A stretch of DNA of 22,557 nt from Plantago elongata (GCA_036897095.1 JAYMSP010002770.1:1-22557); one strand, 5' to 3'; shown: positions 9,346 to 22,002, counted from the stretch's first letter. Numbers and translations are program-made. Notes: generated by a model not told the origin, from the sequence alone.

Positions 9346-9405
9346 ATATGATCTCTACTTTTATTAAAATTTGTGATATGATCTCTACTTTTATTAAAAT
9401 TTGTG
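9346..9405. repeat. 30-bp perfect tandem duplication
   Basis: The unit starting ATATGATCTCTACTTTTATT occurs at 9346-9375 and again at 9376-9405 without a difference. It is AT-rich and noncoding. Confidence 0.9.
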
Positions 9406-9419
9406 ATGGTCCCGTATAT

Positions 9420-9541
9420 GATGAATCCAATATAATATCTTTTACAATTTATTATTTTATTACTATTCTTTAATTGAGTAGATGAATCCAATATAATATC
9501 TTTTACAATTTATTATTTTATTACTATTCTTTAATTGAGTA
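9420..9541. repeat. 61-bp perfect tandem duplication
   Basis: The unit starting GATGAATCCAATATAATATC occurs at 9420-9480 and 9481-9541, identical base for base. Such identity in noncoding DNA points to a recent event (or an assembly artefact). Confidence 0.93.
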
Positions 9542-9623
9542 GAAAGTATAAGTGCTTGGAAAAAATTTAAGGAAATTGATGGTTTATGAATTATCTATAA
9601 AATTTGTTCTCTTTTTACTAATT

Positions 9624-9699
9624 GACCTATTACTCTAGGTAACTCTTTTATTAAAGTAAGAGACCTATAACTCTAGGTAATTCTTTTATCAAAGTAAGA
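9624..9699. repeat. 38-bp diverged tandem duplication
   Basis: Units at 9624-9661 and 9662-9699 share GACCTAT, ACTCTAGGTAA, TCTTTTAT and AAAGTAAGA, with a few substitutions. This is the third tandem duplication in a 350-bp stretch. Confidence 0.85.
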
Positions 9700-9735
9700 A
9701 TATCTTTATAAAATATTTTTTTTAAATGGTTAAAG

Positions 9736-9800
9736 GGTATCTCGAACTTCCGATTTATTGGTTGAAAGTAAAGCGTCTTACCAACTGAGTTGCGCTTCAT
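9736..9800 (-). repeat. tRNA-like relic, possible SINE head
   Basis: On the minus strand, GCGCAACTCAGTTGGTAAG (9795-9777) resembles a tRNA D-arm and RNA polymerase III A box. GAAGTTCGAGATACC (9750-9736) resembles a T-arm/B box. Their spacing of about 35 bases fits a tRNA-like promoter. The acceptor stem does not close convincingly, so it is not called a working tRNA; a tRNA-derived SINE or degraded tRNA gene are the alternatives. Confidence 0.35.
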
Positions 9801-10838
9801 TTTCAACAAATATGAAAATGTATAAATAGGATGTACTAGGAAGATTTATCAGCTAGTTATGGGTTATTGAATTGGTTAAGGGGATTCAGTAGGATATATT
9901 ATTTTTGTCTAGAAACTTATAAATTTTAATTCATGTCTGTTAAAATTCATTTAGCTGTTTGTTGTAATGCTTCATCATAATCAATTATATTTTAAAAAGT
10001 TTAAAGGGATTGAAAACGCTACCCTTACTAACAAAGTGCACATTTCTTTTTGAAGAACCACCAATGAGAACTCAAAAGTTTGCTCCAAAACAATTTTAGA
10101 ATTAGTTATCAACTGAAAAGTCTTTTGGTTGACACACGAATGATAATAAAATGCACGAGAAATAATTTGTGTTGGTACAATGCGACCAACATACTTGAAA
10201 AGGTATTGATTAATGATTGAGTTGTGGCATTTGTACCACAAATAAGTTTAGCTAGTTACGGTTTAGTTTAAACGGTAACAGCGGTACTCAAGTGGCGGAC
10301 AATTACCCTTTGATCGTGGAAATGCCTCGAGTTTAAGTTTTTTGGGTCCCAGCTTTTCATCACCAATAAAAATAATTTATGCAGAACAAGGGTTAAGATC
10401 GTTTTCGTGCTAGATGTACCGGCATGTGTGTTAAAATGCTACTACTAATCAGTAATTTTGATTCCAATTATTAAGTATTACTGTTGGTTTTATTTGATCC
10501 ACAATTCACAAGGTTCATGCATTTTCCGTCACATCGCCAATAACGCTACCAGCCTACTCACCAATTTCGACAGTTAACGCACCACTCTAAGCTTTCAGCT
10601 TGTAAATTCGATGAAATTAGAAGATATAATATAATGACATGTAAAAGTATTTGAAACATAGTTCATCGTCTAGCACATCGAAATACTTGATAAAAATTCT
10701 TAATAATAAATAGATAAATATATAAATTCATGCAATGGAACTCTAAATCGGAAAGAAATAGCTAATGCTTTTAAAGTGGTACAAAATGAAGTGCTAACTG
10801 AAGTTCCAGTGCGAGCTGAAATTCTTGCATAACACATA
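9801..10838. other. AT-rich intergenic spacer, no gene seen
   Basis: No frame with recognisable content. A second weak polymerase-III-like pair is at 10285-10330 on plus: TACTCAAGTGG, then CCTCGAGTTT about 30 bases later, followed by a T-run. It may be another SINE relic but is too degraded to call. Confidence 0.5.
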
Positions 10839-11188
10839 GGTATTGTTTGGTTTGCCCATGTCATGATTTTTAAGCACTTTGCCATGTTCATAATTGTGTT
10901 TGACCCAGAATAATAAAATGACATGGACATGACACTCCCCATGGCATAATTTACGATCAGGCTTTCTATTGGTCAGCTTTGCTTATGTGGTGGACTATGA
11001 CAAGTCCATGATGCAACAAAATTTTAGTAGCCATGAAGCCAATTAGACTGGCATAGCATCAATCCAATTGTTGTGGTCCAAACATGATAAAATGAATTTT
11101 GACATTGCTCTGACAAACCTTTTCTTGTGGTATAATGTTAATAAAATATTGCCATAAAAGATTATGGCATGAGCAAACCAAACCGCAT
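10839..11188. mobile_element. MITE-like element with imperfect terminal inverted repeats
   Basis: The left end has TATTGTTTGGTTTGCCCATG and the right end, reverse-complemented, has TATGCGGTTTGGTTTGCTCA. Similarity continues inwards (CATGTCATGAT against CATGCCATAAT), giving imperfect inverted repeats of about 30 bp around a noncoding 290-bp core. The TGTTTGGTTTG-type end is common in small plant MITEs, especially PIF/Harbinger-like. I cannot fix the target duplication; flanking bases are ATA-rich on both sides. There is no transposase, so movement would depend on another element. Confidence 0.65.
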
Positions 11189-12212
11189 AATAATACAAAC
11201 ATCAGTTCTAAAGTTGCTTCCTATAGATGGCAAGCCAATATTATCTCCTCTCTCCAAAAAACTTATTAAATTCAAGTCAAACTAATAATATTAAATTAAA
11301 AATAAATGGTAAATATAAAAATAAAGATGTATACTTTTATAATAAATGTGTCAATTTTGCTTCCCATCCAAAAAGATTCATAATATTACTCTAAAACGTA
11401 GAGCCAAAAAGCTAAGTTCTAAATGTCAAATTATTTGATCCTTCCCGCAAGACTTCATAATATCTATTACTCCTTCTCCATTCTCTTTATTCTATCATTA
11501 CTATAAATTTTTATATAAAACTACGTACCAATTATAATGTACGAAGTTCTCGAGGATGAAAAAAATACCATTTCTAATTAGAACACAAAACTCTGTATAT
11601 ATTATCATAAAATAAAGTATCCCACGACCAACAAATAACAACAAAATATTACACTTACCTATTCTCTGCATTTTCACATTTTACAGCAAAAGTATACTTT
11701 TCTACAATATTTTCATAATTTATCCTTTATTTTATTTTTTCTACTTAAAACTATTTACCAACACTAATGTCTAAAGCTATTCGTGGCATATTATATCTTT
11801 CGATGTTAGGGATATGAAATCTAAAATTGTTGATTTATTAGATTGGATCCCCTATGTTTTAAAATTTAGGAGGGGCAGATGCCTCACTATTCGTCTATGC
11901 CCACTTCTAGCTCTACCCGGCGTCTAATATCAAGAACTGAGGGGGCACAGACAGCACCTGTATCATAGTATATCAACCAAACATTATAAGCATATCCATT
12001 GAGTACAAAGTACAAACATTGCGGAATACAAACTTGGTACTGGGTTTCATTACTTCACATTCTGTATGTGCTTGAAAACTCAGAAGAATCAGTACGACTC
12101 TATCTCCCTTTGATATTCCTGAAGCGTCTCTTTTCAGTTTGCAATTGACTGGCTTAATCATTTACGACATAATACCCTTCAGATCAGTTAGAATGAGTCT
12201 CGGTTCAGCATT
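11189..12212. other. AT-rich spacer and probable 3' flank of the chaperone gene
   Basis: Noncoding and strongly AT-rich to about 11850. The part nearest 12212 is less AT-rich and may be the 3' untranslated region of the minus-strand gene that stops at 12213. I see no separate gene. Confidence 0.5.
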
Positions 12213-15200
12213 TTAGAAAATGCTCATATCTGCTGGGGGTCCATAGACACTATCCCAGGAGAACGGTACGACCCAGCTAATGGCTTTATCACCTGAAAAA
12301 TCAATTACAAGAGTGCAAATCAGTGTATTTCCTGAAAACTGTATGCAAATCTAGAAGGTAGCTGGCTATAGACAGAGGCCCAATTTTTTGTAAAATTCAG
12401 ATTTCCTAATATAAAGTCTTGTAACTCTAGATAAAGATACTCCTGTTTTAACAAAAACTTCACCGTTTTATCGAAAAATACAACAAATTAAAACAGGAAG
12501 AGAATAAAAACGGAGTACAGGTTATATGTGACCATTTCAGCCAGCCCACAATATCATGATTGCTTTGAGAATGTCATAAGAGTGCTGAAATAGAATATCT
12601 CATACCCAAAGCTTAACATTGATTCAGTTCTTTTGGGTTGGGCATTAGAAACTCCATGTGCAAACAATTGTACTAGTAAAATCCCATAATAAACAAGATC
12701 CGTCAGAGAAGGGAAGATTAGATACTTGCATTCATGCTCATGTGTATCGAAACCAACACTCAAGATTTGTGTTTGATACTATGCTTATAAATGAGGAAAT
12801 GCATAATTAATATAAGTTTTTATTTTTTGTACGAATAAGAATTGATAATACATCTATCTATTAATAAATATCCTTTAGAAAATGAGACGGTGAAGAAAAA
12901 CTTATCAGTCTTCCCAGACTTGCTTATAACACCCATCATGTCAAGAAAACTAAATTGATTGGCCAAAACATGCGTACATGCATACACTAATACGCAACAA
13001 CAAACCAGAAGTGTACAGGAAAATGTTCCAATATAAATAAATATGGCTTAGCTCACCCTGAATCTGAGACTGATTCAAACCCACAAGTTTATTTGTTGCC
13101 TCGGCCAAACAGAAGGCTTCAGGAATGTTGTCTCCCTCCGAACAGTAACATAGCAAGCATGTGACTTTCAAACCTTTTGCCTAGCCAAAGATAAACATGT
13201 CTTCAGAACAGTTTCATCTTCGGACAAGGTCAAGCATAAAAGTTCAGCATGTGTAATATCCCGTAATTCTGTAATGGCATATTTATGTTAGGACAAGGTC
13301 AATCTTTTGGGTTGTTGAGCTGTTCTGGTGAAGCTCAGGCGATTGACTATTGTAAGATTGGCTTGAATTGAATTTTGGTGTATTATATAGTTATTGAATT
13401 GAGACTTTGGCTCTTGTTGATCTATTATTCGTATTATTGCCATTGTGATTAACCTTCACAAAAATGAAAATGTCCGAAGAAACTAGAGATTTCCAGAAAC
13501 CTAAAAATTCACACAATTCATGTAAATGCCATAGATATTTCAAAACACCAAATCCTCCATTGCAACCTCTGAGGGAAAATCTCGCTTTTTCTGATAGGCT
13601 TTGAAAATTTTGTCCAGCCACAAACGGAAAAGCAGATATATAATGTTAATGTAGAAGGAAATTTCAGCAAATATGCTAAAATGAAATGAGAAGCAAAAGT
13701 GGTATACTTGTGCAAATTGCATGTGTGAGGATAATTTGCATTAAAAACAGGGAATTTACAATTCATTACCTTAAAGCAGGAAAAAAGAGCTGCAAAAGGC
13801 AAACTTGGGCAGTAATCTTCATCTCCTAGTTCTTCATGAGGAAAATCATCATCAGCTTCAGACCCCTCTTCCGCAAGTGCATTGAGATACTTCCAAGTCC
13901 TTTGATCTGGATTATAGTCTTGGAGTATGTTCCAACCAAGCTTTTCACAGTCACCATTACTCCCATCTACATTAGAACTTGCTAAGTAATGTACCTGCAA
14001 ACCACTGAACAAATGACCAAAGTATCAGCAGTTTTAGCATTATAAAGATAAGTCCCATGCATAGCATACTTGAACATGACATAAGATATGTCATTCCATC
14101 ACCCATGTAAATGTTGTGCACAAATAGACTAAAGGTAATACATAAAAGGTTTGAGAATTTAAAAGTCGCTCATAATATTGACACCACCACATGTTTGTTT
14201 CTATATTATTTTTTGAAGTAATTAAAGTCCAATAAATCCTGCAAATAAGTACAACAATATTCAGTGAAGACACACCTCAAGTACATCATAAGCCATCAAG
14301 GCCTCAAGACCACAGCAGTCTTAAGCCAACCGCCTTGTTTCTATATTATTATTATTATGATGATGATTTTTTATATTTTTTTTGCATTAAATAAATAATA
14401 TGAATAATATTTAGGAAAACAAGAAGTAAACTACTCCTATATATGCACTACTAAGACAGTGAGAAATAAAAATTCAGACAATTCAGGCAAACAACTGTTT
14501 TATGTCAAATACTGTGTGAAGTTGTAGTCATATGTGGACTCTGAAATTTTTTGTTTGATGTAAATATGCAAAATCAAAAAAAATTTGCAACTTAAATGAT
14601 GAAATGTAACAAAGGGAAAAAACGAGTCAAGTGTTGTTGCTAAAGAGCTGTAAGATGAGATCCCTACACATGGAGTTAATCTCCCCTAAACCAGACAAAC
14701 AAATTTTCCAATTCTATCAAAAGTTTGTTTATTCTTACAAAAGTATTTATCAGTGTAAGTTTTCCAATTATATACTGTGCAACATCAAGTCCGACAGTTC
14801 ACAAATTTGACAAACTCTACTGCTTCTGGTCAACCTAATCCTGTTAAAGGAGACCAGTGTTTTCAGTATTCATTACATTACTTAAGCTCAATAAATCATC
14901 ACTGATACTCTTGGGTGTATGGAACTCTCAACGCTTTAGTCATATATGGAAAATAAACTTATAGATAGACCTCAATAGAACCCACATTCAATACCTTGAC
15001 ATATCAATACGTCTCCATCGACCAAAATCTAAGCCAGAGAGCATAATAACATGCTTCATTCCATTAGCTACTGCAAAATTTGCGAGGTTCCTAGCATATT
15101 CCATCATCATGCCCTGTTTAAAAAAGCGAAAATACTTATGGTAACAATCAAGCTCAATTAACATTAGTTTGAATGGGAAAAAACATGTTGAATGACAAAC

Positions 15201-16526
15201 AAGTATGAATACAAACAATCATGTGGCAAAGAAAGTGCAATTAACAAGCTGCATTCAAATTTGAGAAAATTCTTTCATAAGCAAGGGATCAGAACATGAA
15301 ATCCAAAACCTATACAACTTTTGGGAGTCCACCCATAATTGCACATTCTTGATAATCAAGTCTATTCTACTGGGTTTGGCTCTTAGATTAGTAAGAGTTT
15401 CACTGTGTTAAATGTCCAGTTCTGGATATGAGACACTTTGTGTAGTTTGTCCCAAGTTAGGCAAAAACTAATTTAGATAAGAGCCATTGAGATTATCATA
15501 TACCTTGCACAAAGCTCTATTACATCACCTATAGATCCCCATATTTGCATATGAGATACCTTGTGTAGTTTGTCCAATTAGGCCAACACTAAACTTGGAT
15601 AGAATCATTGAGAATATGATTATCACATATCTTGCACAGCACTTGAGATACAAGAATCGCATATACTCACATAATCACTAATAACTGCACATGTGAAGAT
15701 CCACAAGGTCTATAAATTTGCAATAGCCCTAGAATACAAACAGCTTAGGCAATCGGTAAGAGTACCCATTCCATCTTGTTTTTGGCTCGAAACATAACTG
15801 CATTCGAATATCTAACTATTTCCAACAAAACGGACCTCTAGTGCCCCAGAAATCATCGCCTAAAAAATGAACTGTATTCCTAATTGTAAATAATACTCAA
15901 TAGTAACCCTAATGAACACATCCGACCATTACACTAGTTACGATTCCTACCACATTCAACAACCACAAATAGACAATAACCTGTAACAATCGTGCAAGCA
16001 TTAAGTTGAGGTAAACAAGAAGCACACAGTATATCGACAATCCACGCTTGTGTAACAATCAGACTATTACAAATTCAACCTTAATCACAGGAGAGCGCTG
16101 CTGCACGAGTGTCAAAGAGCGAGACGACGATTCATAAACTGCAAATTTAACCAAACACAACTCATTTCCAACATACAGCGGTCGAAACGAACAAACAAAG
16201 GAAAAACGAAACCTTCTAAAGGAAGAGCAAGGGTTCCAACTGGCAATGGCGAATAAGCATCATTTCCAACACAAGGTAGGACATTAGGATCGTCCAGATA
16301 TCCAACTCTCTCGGCTTTAAGAGACGAAATCAATAGATCAACAGCTAATTGTCCAACATTTCCAATAGATAAAGCAGGCTGAAAAGAGCAAATAAGGTTC
16401 AATAGAAATGGGAGAAATGTAAAAATAGGTAGTGCGAATTTGTACAAGTAAGAAATGGTAACTAACCAGGATTAAAGTTGAGCAATTAGGGTTTAGTTGC
16501 TTCCCATCTTCAAGGTAGAATTCCAT
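12213..16526 (-). CDS. PSMG2: Proteasome assembly chaperone 2 (PAC2/PSMG2 family), seven exons
   Basis: Exons (minus): 16526-16467, 16378-16213, 16138-16080, 15113-14995, 14004-13770, 13180-13057 and 12292-12213. They total 843 bases, 280 residues plus TAA, and every junction is GT-AG and keeps frame. The start MEFYLEDGKQLNPN leads into ALSIGNVGQLAVDLL and VGYLDDPNVLPCVGNDAY, hallmarks of this family. Later come GMMMEYARNLANFA, PSLPFAALFSCFKAKGLKVT, CLLCYCSEGDNIPEAF and the end WDSVYGPPADMSIF. In eukaryotes PAC2 pairs with PAC1 to help build the alpha ring of the 20S proteasome in cytosol or nucleus; that role is from family knowledge. The usual plant length is about 280 residues, so the model looks complete. 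Least certain is the exon 5 acceptor: TGG at 14004 was chosen because it alone keeps frame with the previous exon. Confidence 0.92.
15424..15640. repeat. Diverged direct repeat inside intron 3 of the chaperone gene
   Basis: Segments 15424-15513 and 15547-15640 share ATATGAGA, CTTGTGTAGTTTGTCC, TTAGGC, CATTGAGA, ATTATCA and CTTGCACA in the same order. This is an old tandem duplication of about 90 bp within the 966-bp intron; it does not touch the splice sites. Confidence 0.75.
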
Positions 16527-16740
16527 TGAGGTTCTGTTACTCTGTGTAAACTGAGCTGAGCTTTTAGGAACGGTAGCTTTACTTTCTTTCTGGTTTCTTG
16601 GAGAAGAAGATAGTTGTGGTTAATCGCCCAAATTTGGGCCGACTTTCTTGCACTTTAGCCCACAGCCCGCCCAACACAATGGAATACCGATTCGTCAAGC
16701 AAAATTTGTTTAAAGTTCAAGCTCTAGAGTTGGGTATATA
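16527..16740 (-). promoter_or_regulatory. Upstream region of the chaperone gene with TGGGCC/T (site II) motifs
   Basis: A perfect 14-bp palindrome GCCCAAATTTGGGC lies at 16626-16639, about 100 bp upstream of the ATG. It supplies TGGGCC at 16635-16640 and a TGGGC on the opposite strand. AGCCCA (TGGGCT on minus) follows at 16657-16662. Such site II elements, bound by TCP-type factors, are common upstream of plant housekeeping genes. No clear TATA box is seen. Regulatory action is inferred. Confidence 0.5.
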
Positions 16741-17631
16741 GGGCTTGAGCCCAGCTCTAAACCCAAATCACAAACAGTTCACTAGCAACGATTGGACGTT
16801 TCAGAATATCTTCTATTTTTTTCTTTTCTAAAGCCTCCATATAATAATTGCTTATATCATACCTATAAATTACGATGATACAAGTCAAAACAATAGATCG
16901 CAAATGACGCAATACTTTATTCTATCTTTCTATTTGTTGAAGTGCATTTGTTCGTCATAAAATACTCAATCACTTAATTGTATAATTCTTTTCGCATTAT
17001 GTATTAAATAAGTACAGATAGGATTCCTTATCTTCTAAAAATTATATTTTAGATAAATTTTCTTAAAGTTTCTTCACCTCCACCCTCCTTAGTTTAATTT
17101 TGTTGTCTACGAAACCAACATCTTCCCACACTTCATTGAAAATAACCACTCTTGCATGCCCTCATAACGGTTTATTCTCTCATGCATCTTATTGTACTAA
17201 CTTCTAATGCTTTAAAAAATATATCTTCATTATATTACATTTAGTAGATTTTGTACCGTATTATGTTGTAGAGTGGAAAAAATCCAACCTAACTAGCTTC
17301 ACTAAAATCAATGAGAAGTCTCTGCAGCCTAGATTCATGAATAAAGGAATGGGAAAGGAAAAAGAAAAGCTCTCCAAGAAGGGGAAAAGAATAAGAAAAT
17401 GGAAACTAGAAAGGAACTGCGTCTTTATTTCGTCATACACACAAAGAAGACATTATCCCCTCACTGAGTTCACTCATTCTAGACATAATTAACATTTTAC
17501 ATTCACTCATTCCATGCTTAACTTCTACTAATGAGTTTCTTTTAATTGATTTTTTTCCCTATCATAATATAAAGAGGTGGCAAATATTACCATACTTGAT
17601 TTAAAACATGTTATTGGGACAAGATTCAAAA
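16741..17631. other. Intergenic spacer between the two host genes
   Basis: AT-rich, with only short frames lacking recognisable domains. The part nearest 17631 is the likely 3' flank of the peroxidase; the part nearest 16741 leads to the chaperone promoter. A short palindrome GGGCTTGAGCCC lies at 16741-16752. Confidence 0.5.
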
Positions 17632-19250
<1,619 letters not shown>

Positions 19251-19419
19251 TGTAATAGACTATGTAATCCTAGTTAAATTAAACATAGTTATATATATTA
19301 GACTCTTAGTTAGATTAATCTTATTCTCCTAATTAGATTAGAGATCGCTTCTTATATTTTGTATATATACCCTACTTCATTCTATAAATAAACACGATTG
19401 ATTATTCAATAATCTTACA
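19251..19419 (+). repeat. Copia 5' LTR, 169 bp
   Basis: It starts TGTAATAGAC and ends CTTACA directly before the primer site, so it has the TG...CA ends of an LTR. A TATATATAC stretch near 19362 could be its promoter. The five bases before it, TTCAG, would be one half of the target duplication. The boundaries are inferred without the partner LTR. Confidence 0.75.
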
Positions 19420-19430
19420 TGGTATCAAAG
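19420..19430 (+). other. Primer binding site, initiator tRNA-Met type
   Basis: TGGTATCAAAG directly abuts the LTR end. It matches the usual plant copia primer site TGGTATCAGAG except for one base. Confidence 0.75.
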
Positions 19431-19869
19431 GGTTATGATCATTCCGCTGCATAATACTGTGATCATCGACCTTGCTTGTGTTACTATCTAAAAGCACGAA
19501 CCTACTGTTCGTTCTTCTTCTTCCCCAAACAGCAACCTGCAATCTCGATTCCTCTCCCCCTGCTGATTTTTCGATCCCTTGTCGTTTCCCTGTTATCAGA
19601 TCGATTCTCTGATCTCGATCTTTGTTCTCTTCTCACCGACAAAAAAACAGTCGCATCGATCATCACCCAGCTTTCGAAATTCGATTTCGATCAAGCACCA
19701 AATTCTATCAGTTTTCTCTGTTCTGGATCGCATCCACACTGTTCAATCTCTTTCTTCCCCAAACATAACGCAAGCTACCCGAATTCGTTCTCCCTTCTAA
19801 TCGAACCCACTGTTCGATTAGCTTCCTGTTTTACTCTCCTTGTTCGATTTCCACCACCTAGCCGAGATC

Positions 19870-20924
19870 ATGACCACCAGTTCTCCTTGGCCATACCAAA
19901 CCTGGCCTCAATGGATTTTTCCACCACCATGGGCTATGCCGTACTATTCTTACCCCACGACAGCTTGAAATCCGGCCCAACACCGTCCTTCAGGACCCGC
20001 GCAGGCTTACACTTTGCAAACTCCGGATGAAAACTGGTATTAGACTCTGGCGCTTCGTCCCACATGACCACCAATCCAGGTACTCTTTCGTCTTATTCTT
20101 CTTTGAGCAAACATATTGGTATTATTGTCGGTAATTGTAACAGTATTTCAATTTGTGGCTTCGGTCATACTTCTCTCTCTCATCCAAATCCCAACTTTCG
20201 ACTCTCTAACATTTTGCATGCTCTTAATCTAGTTAAAAATCTTATTTCGGTTCGCAAGTTCACCATCGATAATCATGTTTCTGTTGAATTTGACCCTCAC
20301 AATTTTTCTGTTAAAGACCTCACAGCGGGGAACCATCTAATGAGATGTGACAGCACCGGAGACCTCTATCATATCACTACGACAAATAAAACTACCCCAC
20401 CCACCACCTTTCTCGCCACTACTCCAACACTGTGGCATTCTCGTCTTAGCCATCCTGGCGATGCTATTCTTCGTTATCTTCATTCTTCCATTTATATTCA
20501 ATGTAATAGCACTAGGAATTCTTTTTGTCATTCTTGTCGTTTAGGAAAACATATTAAATTACCATTCGAAGATTCAAAGTCGCCTACTCTTATGCCCTTT
20601 GACATAATTCACAGTGATTTATGGACATCACATGTTTTAAGTTCTTCTGGACATCGCTATTATCTCTTTTTCTTAGATGACTTTAGCAATTTCTTATGGA
20701 CCTTTCCTATCTCCCACAAATTCCAAGTTTTCTCTATCTTTCTCTCCTTTCAAACTCTCATTCGAACACAATTTGAAAAGGACATTAAAACCTTGCAATG
20801 TGATAATGGTCATGAATTCGATAACAACCAGTTTCGCTCTTTTTGCACCACACATGGCCTTTCCCTTCGTTTTTCTTGTCCCCACACCTCCTCTCAAAAC
20901 GGCAAAGTTGAACGCAAAATGAAG
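19870..20924 (+). pseudogene. Copia gag remnant, protease motif and integrase, first part
   Basis: From an ATG at 19870 the frame gives WPYQTWPQW, a proline-rich end-of-gag segment, with a stop TGA at 19966-19968. At 20040-20042 one base is missing, so LDSGASSHMT (the protease active-site motif) lies in a new frame. That frame then stays open to 20939. It holds the gag-pre-integrase and zinc-binding part, LWHSRLSHPGD (His125, His130) and CHSCRLGKH (Cys155, Cys158), numbering from the Met at 20064. The catalytic DDE follows: HSDLW (Asp185), LQCDNGHEF (Asp247) and GKVERK (Glu283). The integrase catalytic residues are thus all present. Reading stops at foreign sequence from about 20925. No CCHC zinc knuckle is found; most of gag is missing, since only about 620 bases separate the primer site from the protease motif. 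Confidence 0.85.
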
Positions 20925-21205
20925 TTAATTTTTATTTAGCTATTCCAATCATTGTTATAGCAGATTCTTCTAAGGTGTCACTTTTGTAATAATTTCCTAT
21001 ATCAAGTATTGTATCTAGGCTAAAGGCATACTCTATAGTTTGTAGTATGATTAAAATAATAATTAGGTCCCTCTAGTATAATAAGCCTAACTATTCTAAA
21101 TACTTCTAAGTAATATTCTAGGATACTCCTTCTTAATAAATATAGGGTAAACACCCCTTTACTAAATAATGTAGTATAAGTATGTATAGATACTTGGTCG
21201 TGTGG
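20925..21205. other. Insertion of about 281 bp inside the copia integrase
   Basis: Integrase coding breaks after GTTGAACGCAAAATGAAG (ending 20924). It resumes at ATAAATAACATTATGCG (21209), where copia integrases continue with INNIMRT. The intervening sequence is AT-rich, has no terminal inverted repeats or clear target duplication, and codes for nothing recognisable. Boundaries are uncertain by a few bases. Confidence 0.75.
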
Positions 21206-21208
21206 TCC

Positions 21209-21660
21209 ATAAATAACATTATGCGTACTATACTTGTTCATTCCTCTACCCCTCCTTCTTTTTGGCCTCACACCCGTGATACAGCTACGTATCCTCTCAA
21301 CATATTGACATCCAAACTTTTAAAATTCATTCACCTACTTTGATTCTCTATCGAAGGATTCCTTTTTACTCTCACCTCCGTGTTCTCGGATGCCTATGTT
21401 TTCCCCTCTTTCCCTCCACCAAAATTAACAAGCTTCAAGCTCATTCTACTCCTTGCATTTTCTTAGGATATCCTGCTAATCATCATGGTTATAAATGCTA
21501 TGACTTGTCTACTAAGAAGTTCTTTTTCTCTAGACATGTCAACTTTCATGAAACACATTTTCCCTTTGCCACGGTCACCTCTTCTCCCCCATCATCATAT
21601 TATTTCTTGACCCCAAGTATATCACCTTACATCTTCGACTACATCTCCACCACAACACCC
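21209..21660 (+). pseudogene. Copia integrase, C-terminal part after the insertion
   Basis: The frame reads INNIMRTILVHSSTPPSFW, then NILTSKLL. A shift near 21321-21326 leads to HSPTLILYRR and HLRVLGCLCFPLFPSTKIN, then CIFLGYPANHHGYKCYDLSTK and FFFSRHVNFHE. These are standard copia integrase C-terminal and core-like motifs. The reading continues the integrase interrupted at 20924. At least one single-base shift and the insertion prevent a continuous polyprotein. Confidence 0.8.
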
Positions 21661-21820
21661 GCTGCTGGATCATGGATCCAGTAGCCTCCTCCGTCCCCTA
21701 TTCCCGCTGCTTGATCACGAATCCAACAGCCTTCTTCAATTCCGGATGTTGGATCCTCGATCCAGCAACCCTCACATCCCGTTGTTGGATCCGCCTCGAT
21801 CTAGCAACCCCTGCCTTCCG
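21661..21820 (+). repeat. Diverged short repeats in the integrase-RT linker
   Basis: Four units start near 21661, 21706, 21745 and 21781 (spacing 45, 39 and 36). Each carries a GG(A/T)TC...GATCCAG(C/T)A-type core with local dyad symmetry. They translate as variants of GS.IQQP separated by proline and serine. Some CAG codons read TAG, so the linker is now broken. Confidence 0.7.
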
Positions 21821-22002
21821 AGGGTGCGGCTGCTCCATCCCCACAGCCCGCCCCCGACTCTCTTCCAGCGGCCCCCATTCTCCGCCCTCCCTCAAATAAA
21901 CATCGCACACCAAATCCCAATGTTTTCGGCCCCAATTATGTCAACGTCACCCAAACACCGACGACTATTTCCCCTCTTCCTCGAAATTCTGTTAGTGCTT
22001 TA

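Noticed and set aside
10285-10330. Second polymerase-III-like A/B box pair
   Set aside because: The B box is poor and no tRNA fold or element boundary is visible.
13223-13302. GGACAAGGTCAA repeated around about 56 bp in an intron, considered as a target duplication
   Set aside because: Twelve bases is long for a target duplication and the enclosed sequence has no element ends; probably a simple local duplication.
14338-14403. ATT/GAT-rich stretch in a chaperone intron
   Set aside because: Simple-sequence DNA of the kind common in plant introns.
20954-21209. TG...CA segment inside the copia insertion, considered as a solo LTR
   Set aside because: The flanking five bases do not match, and there is no primer site or promoter-like structure.
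21661-21820. Repeats with regular spacing, considered as a CRISPR-like array
   Set aside because: The units are diverged and protein-coding in a plant retrotransposon; CRISPR arrays are not expected here.
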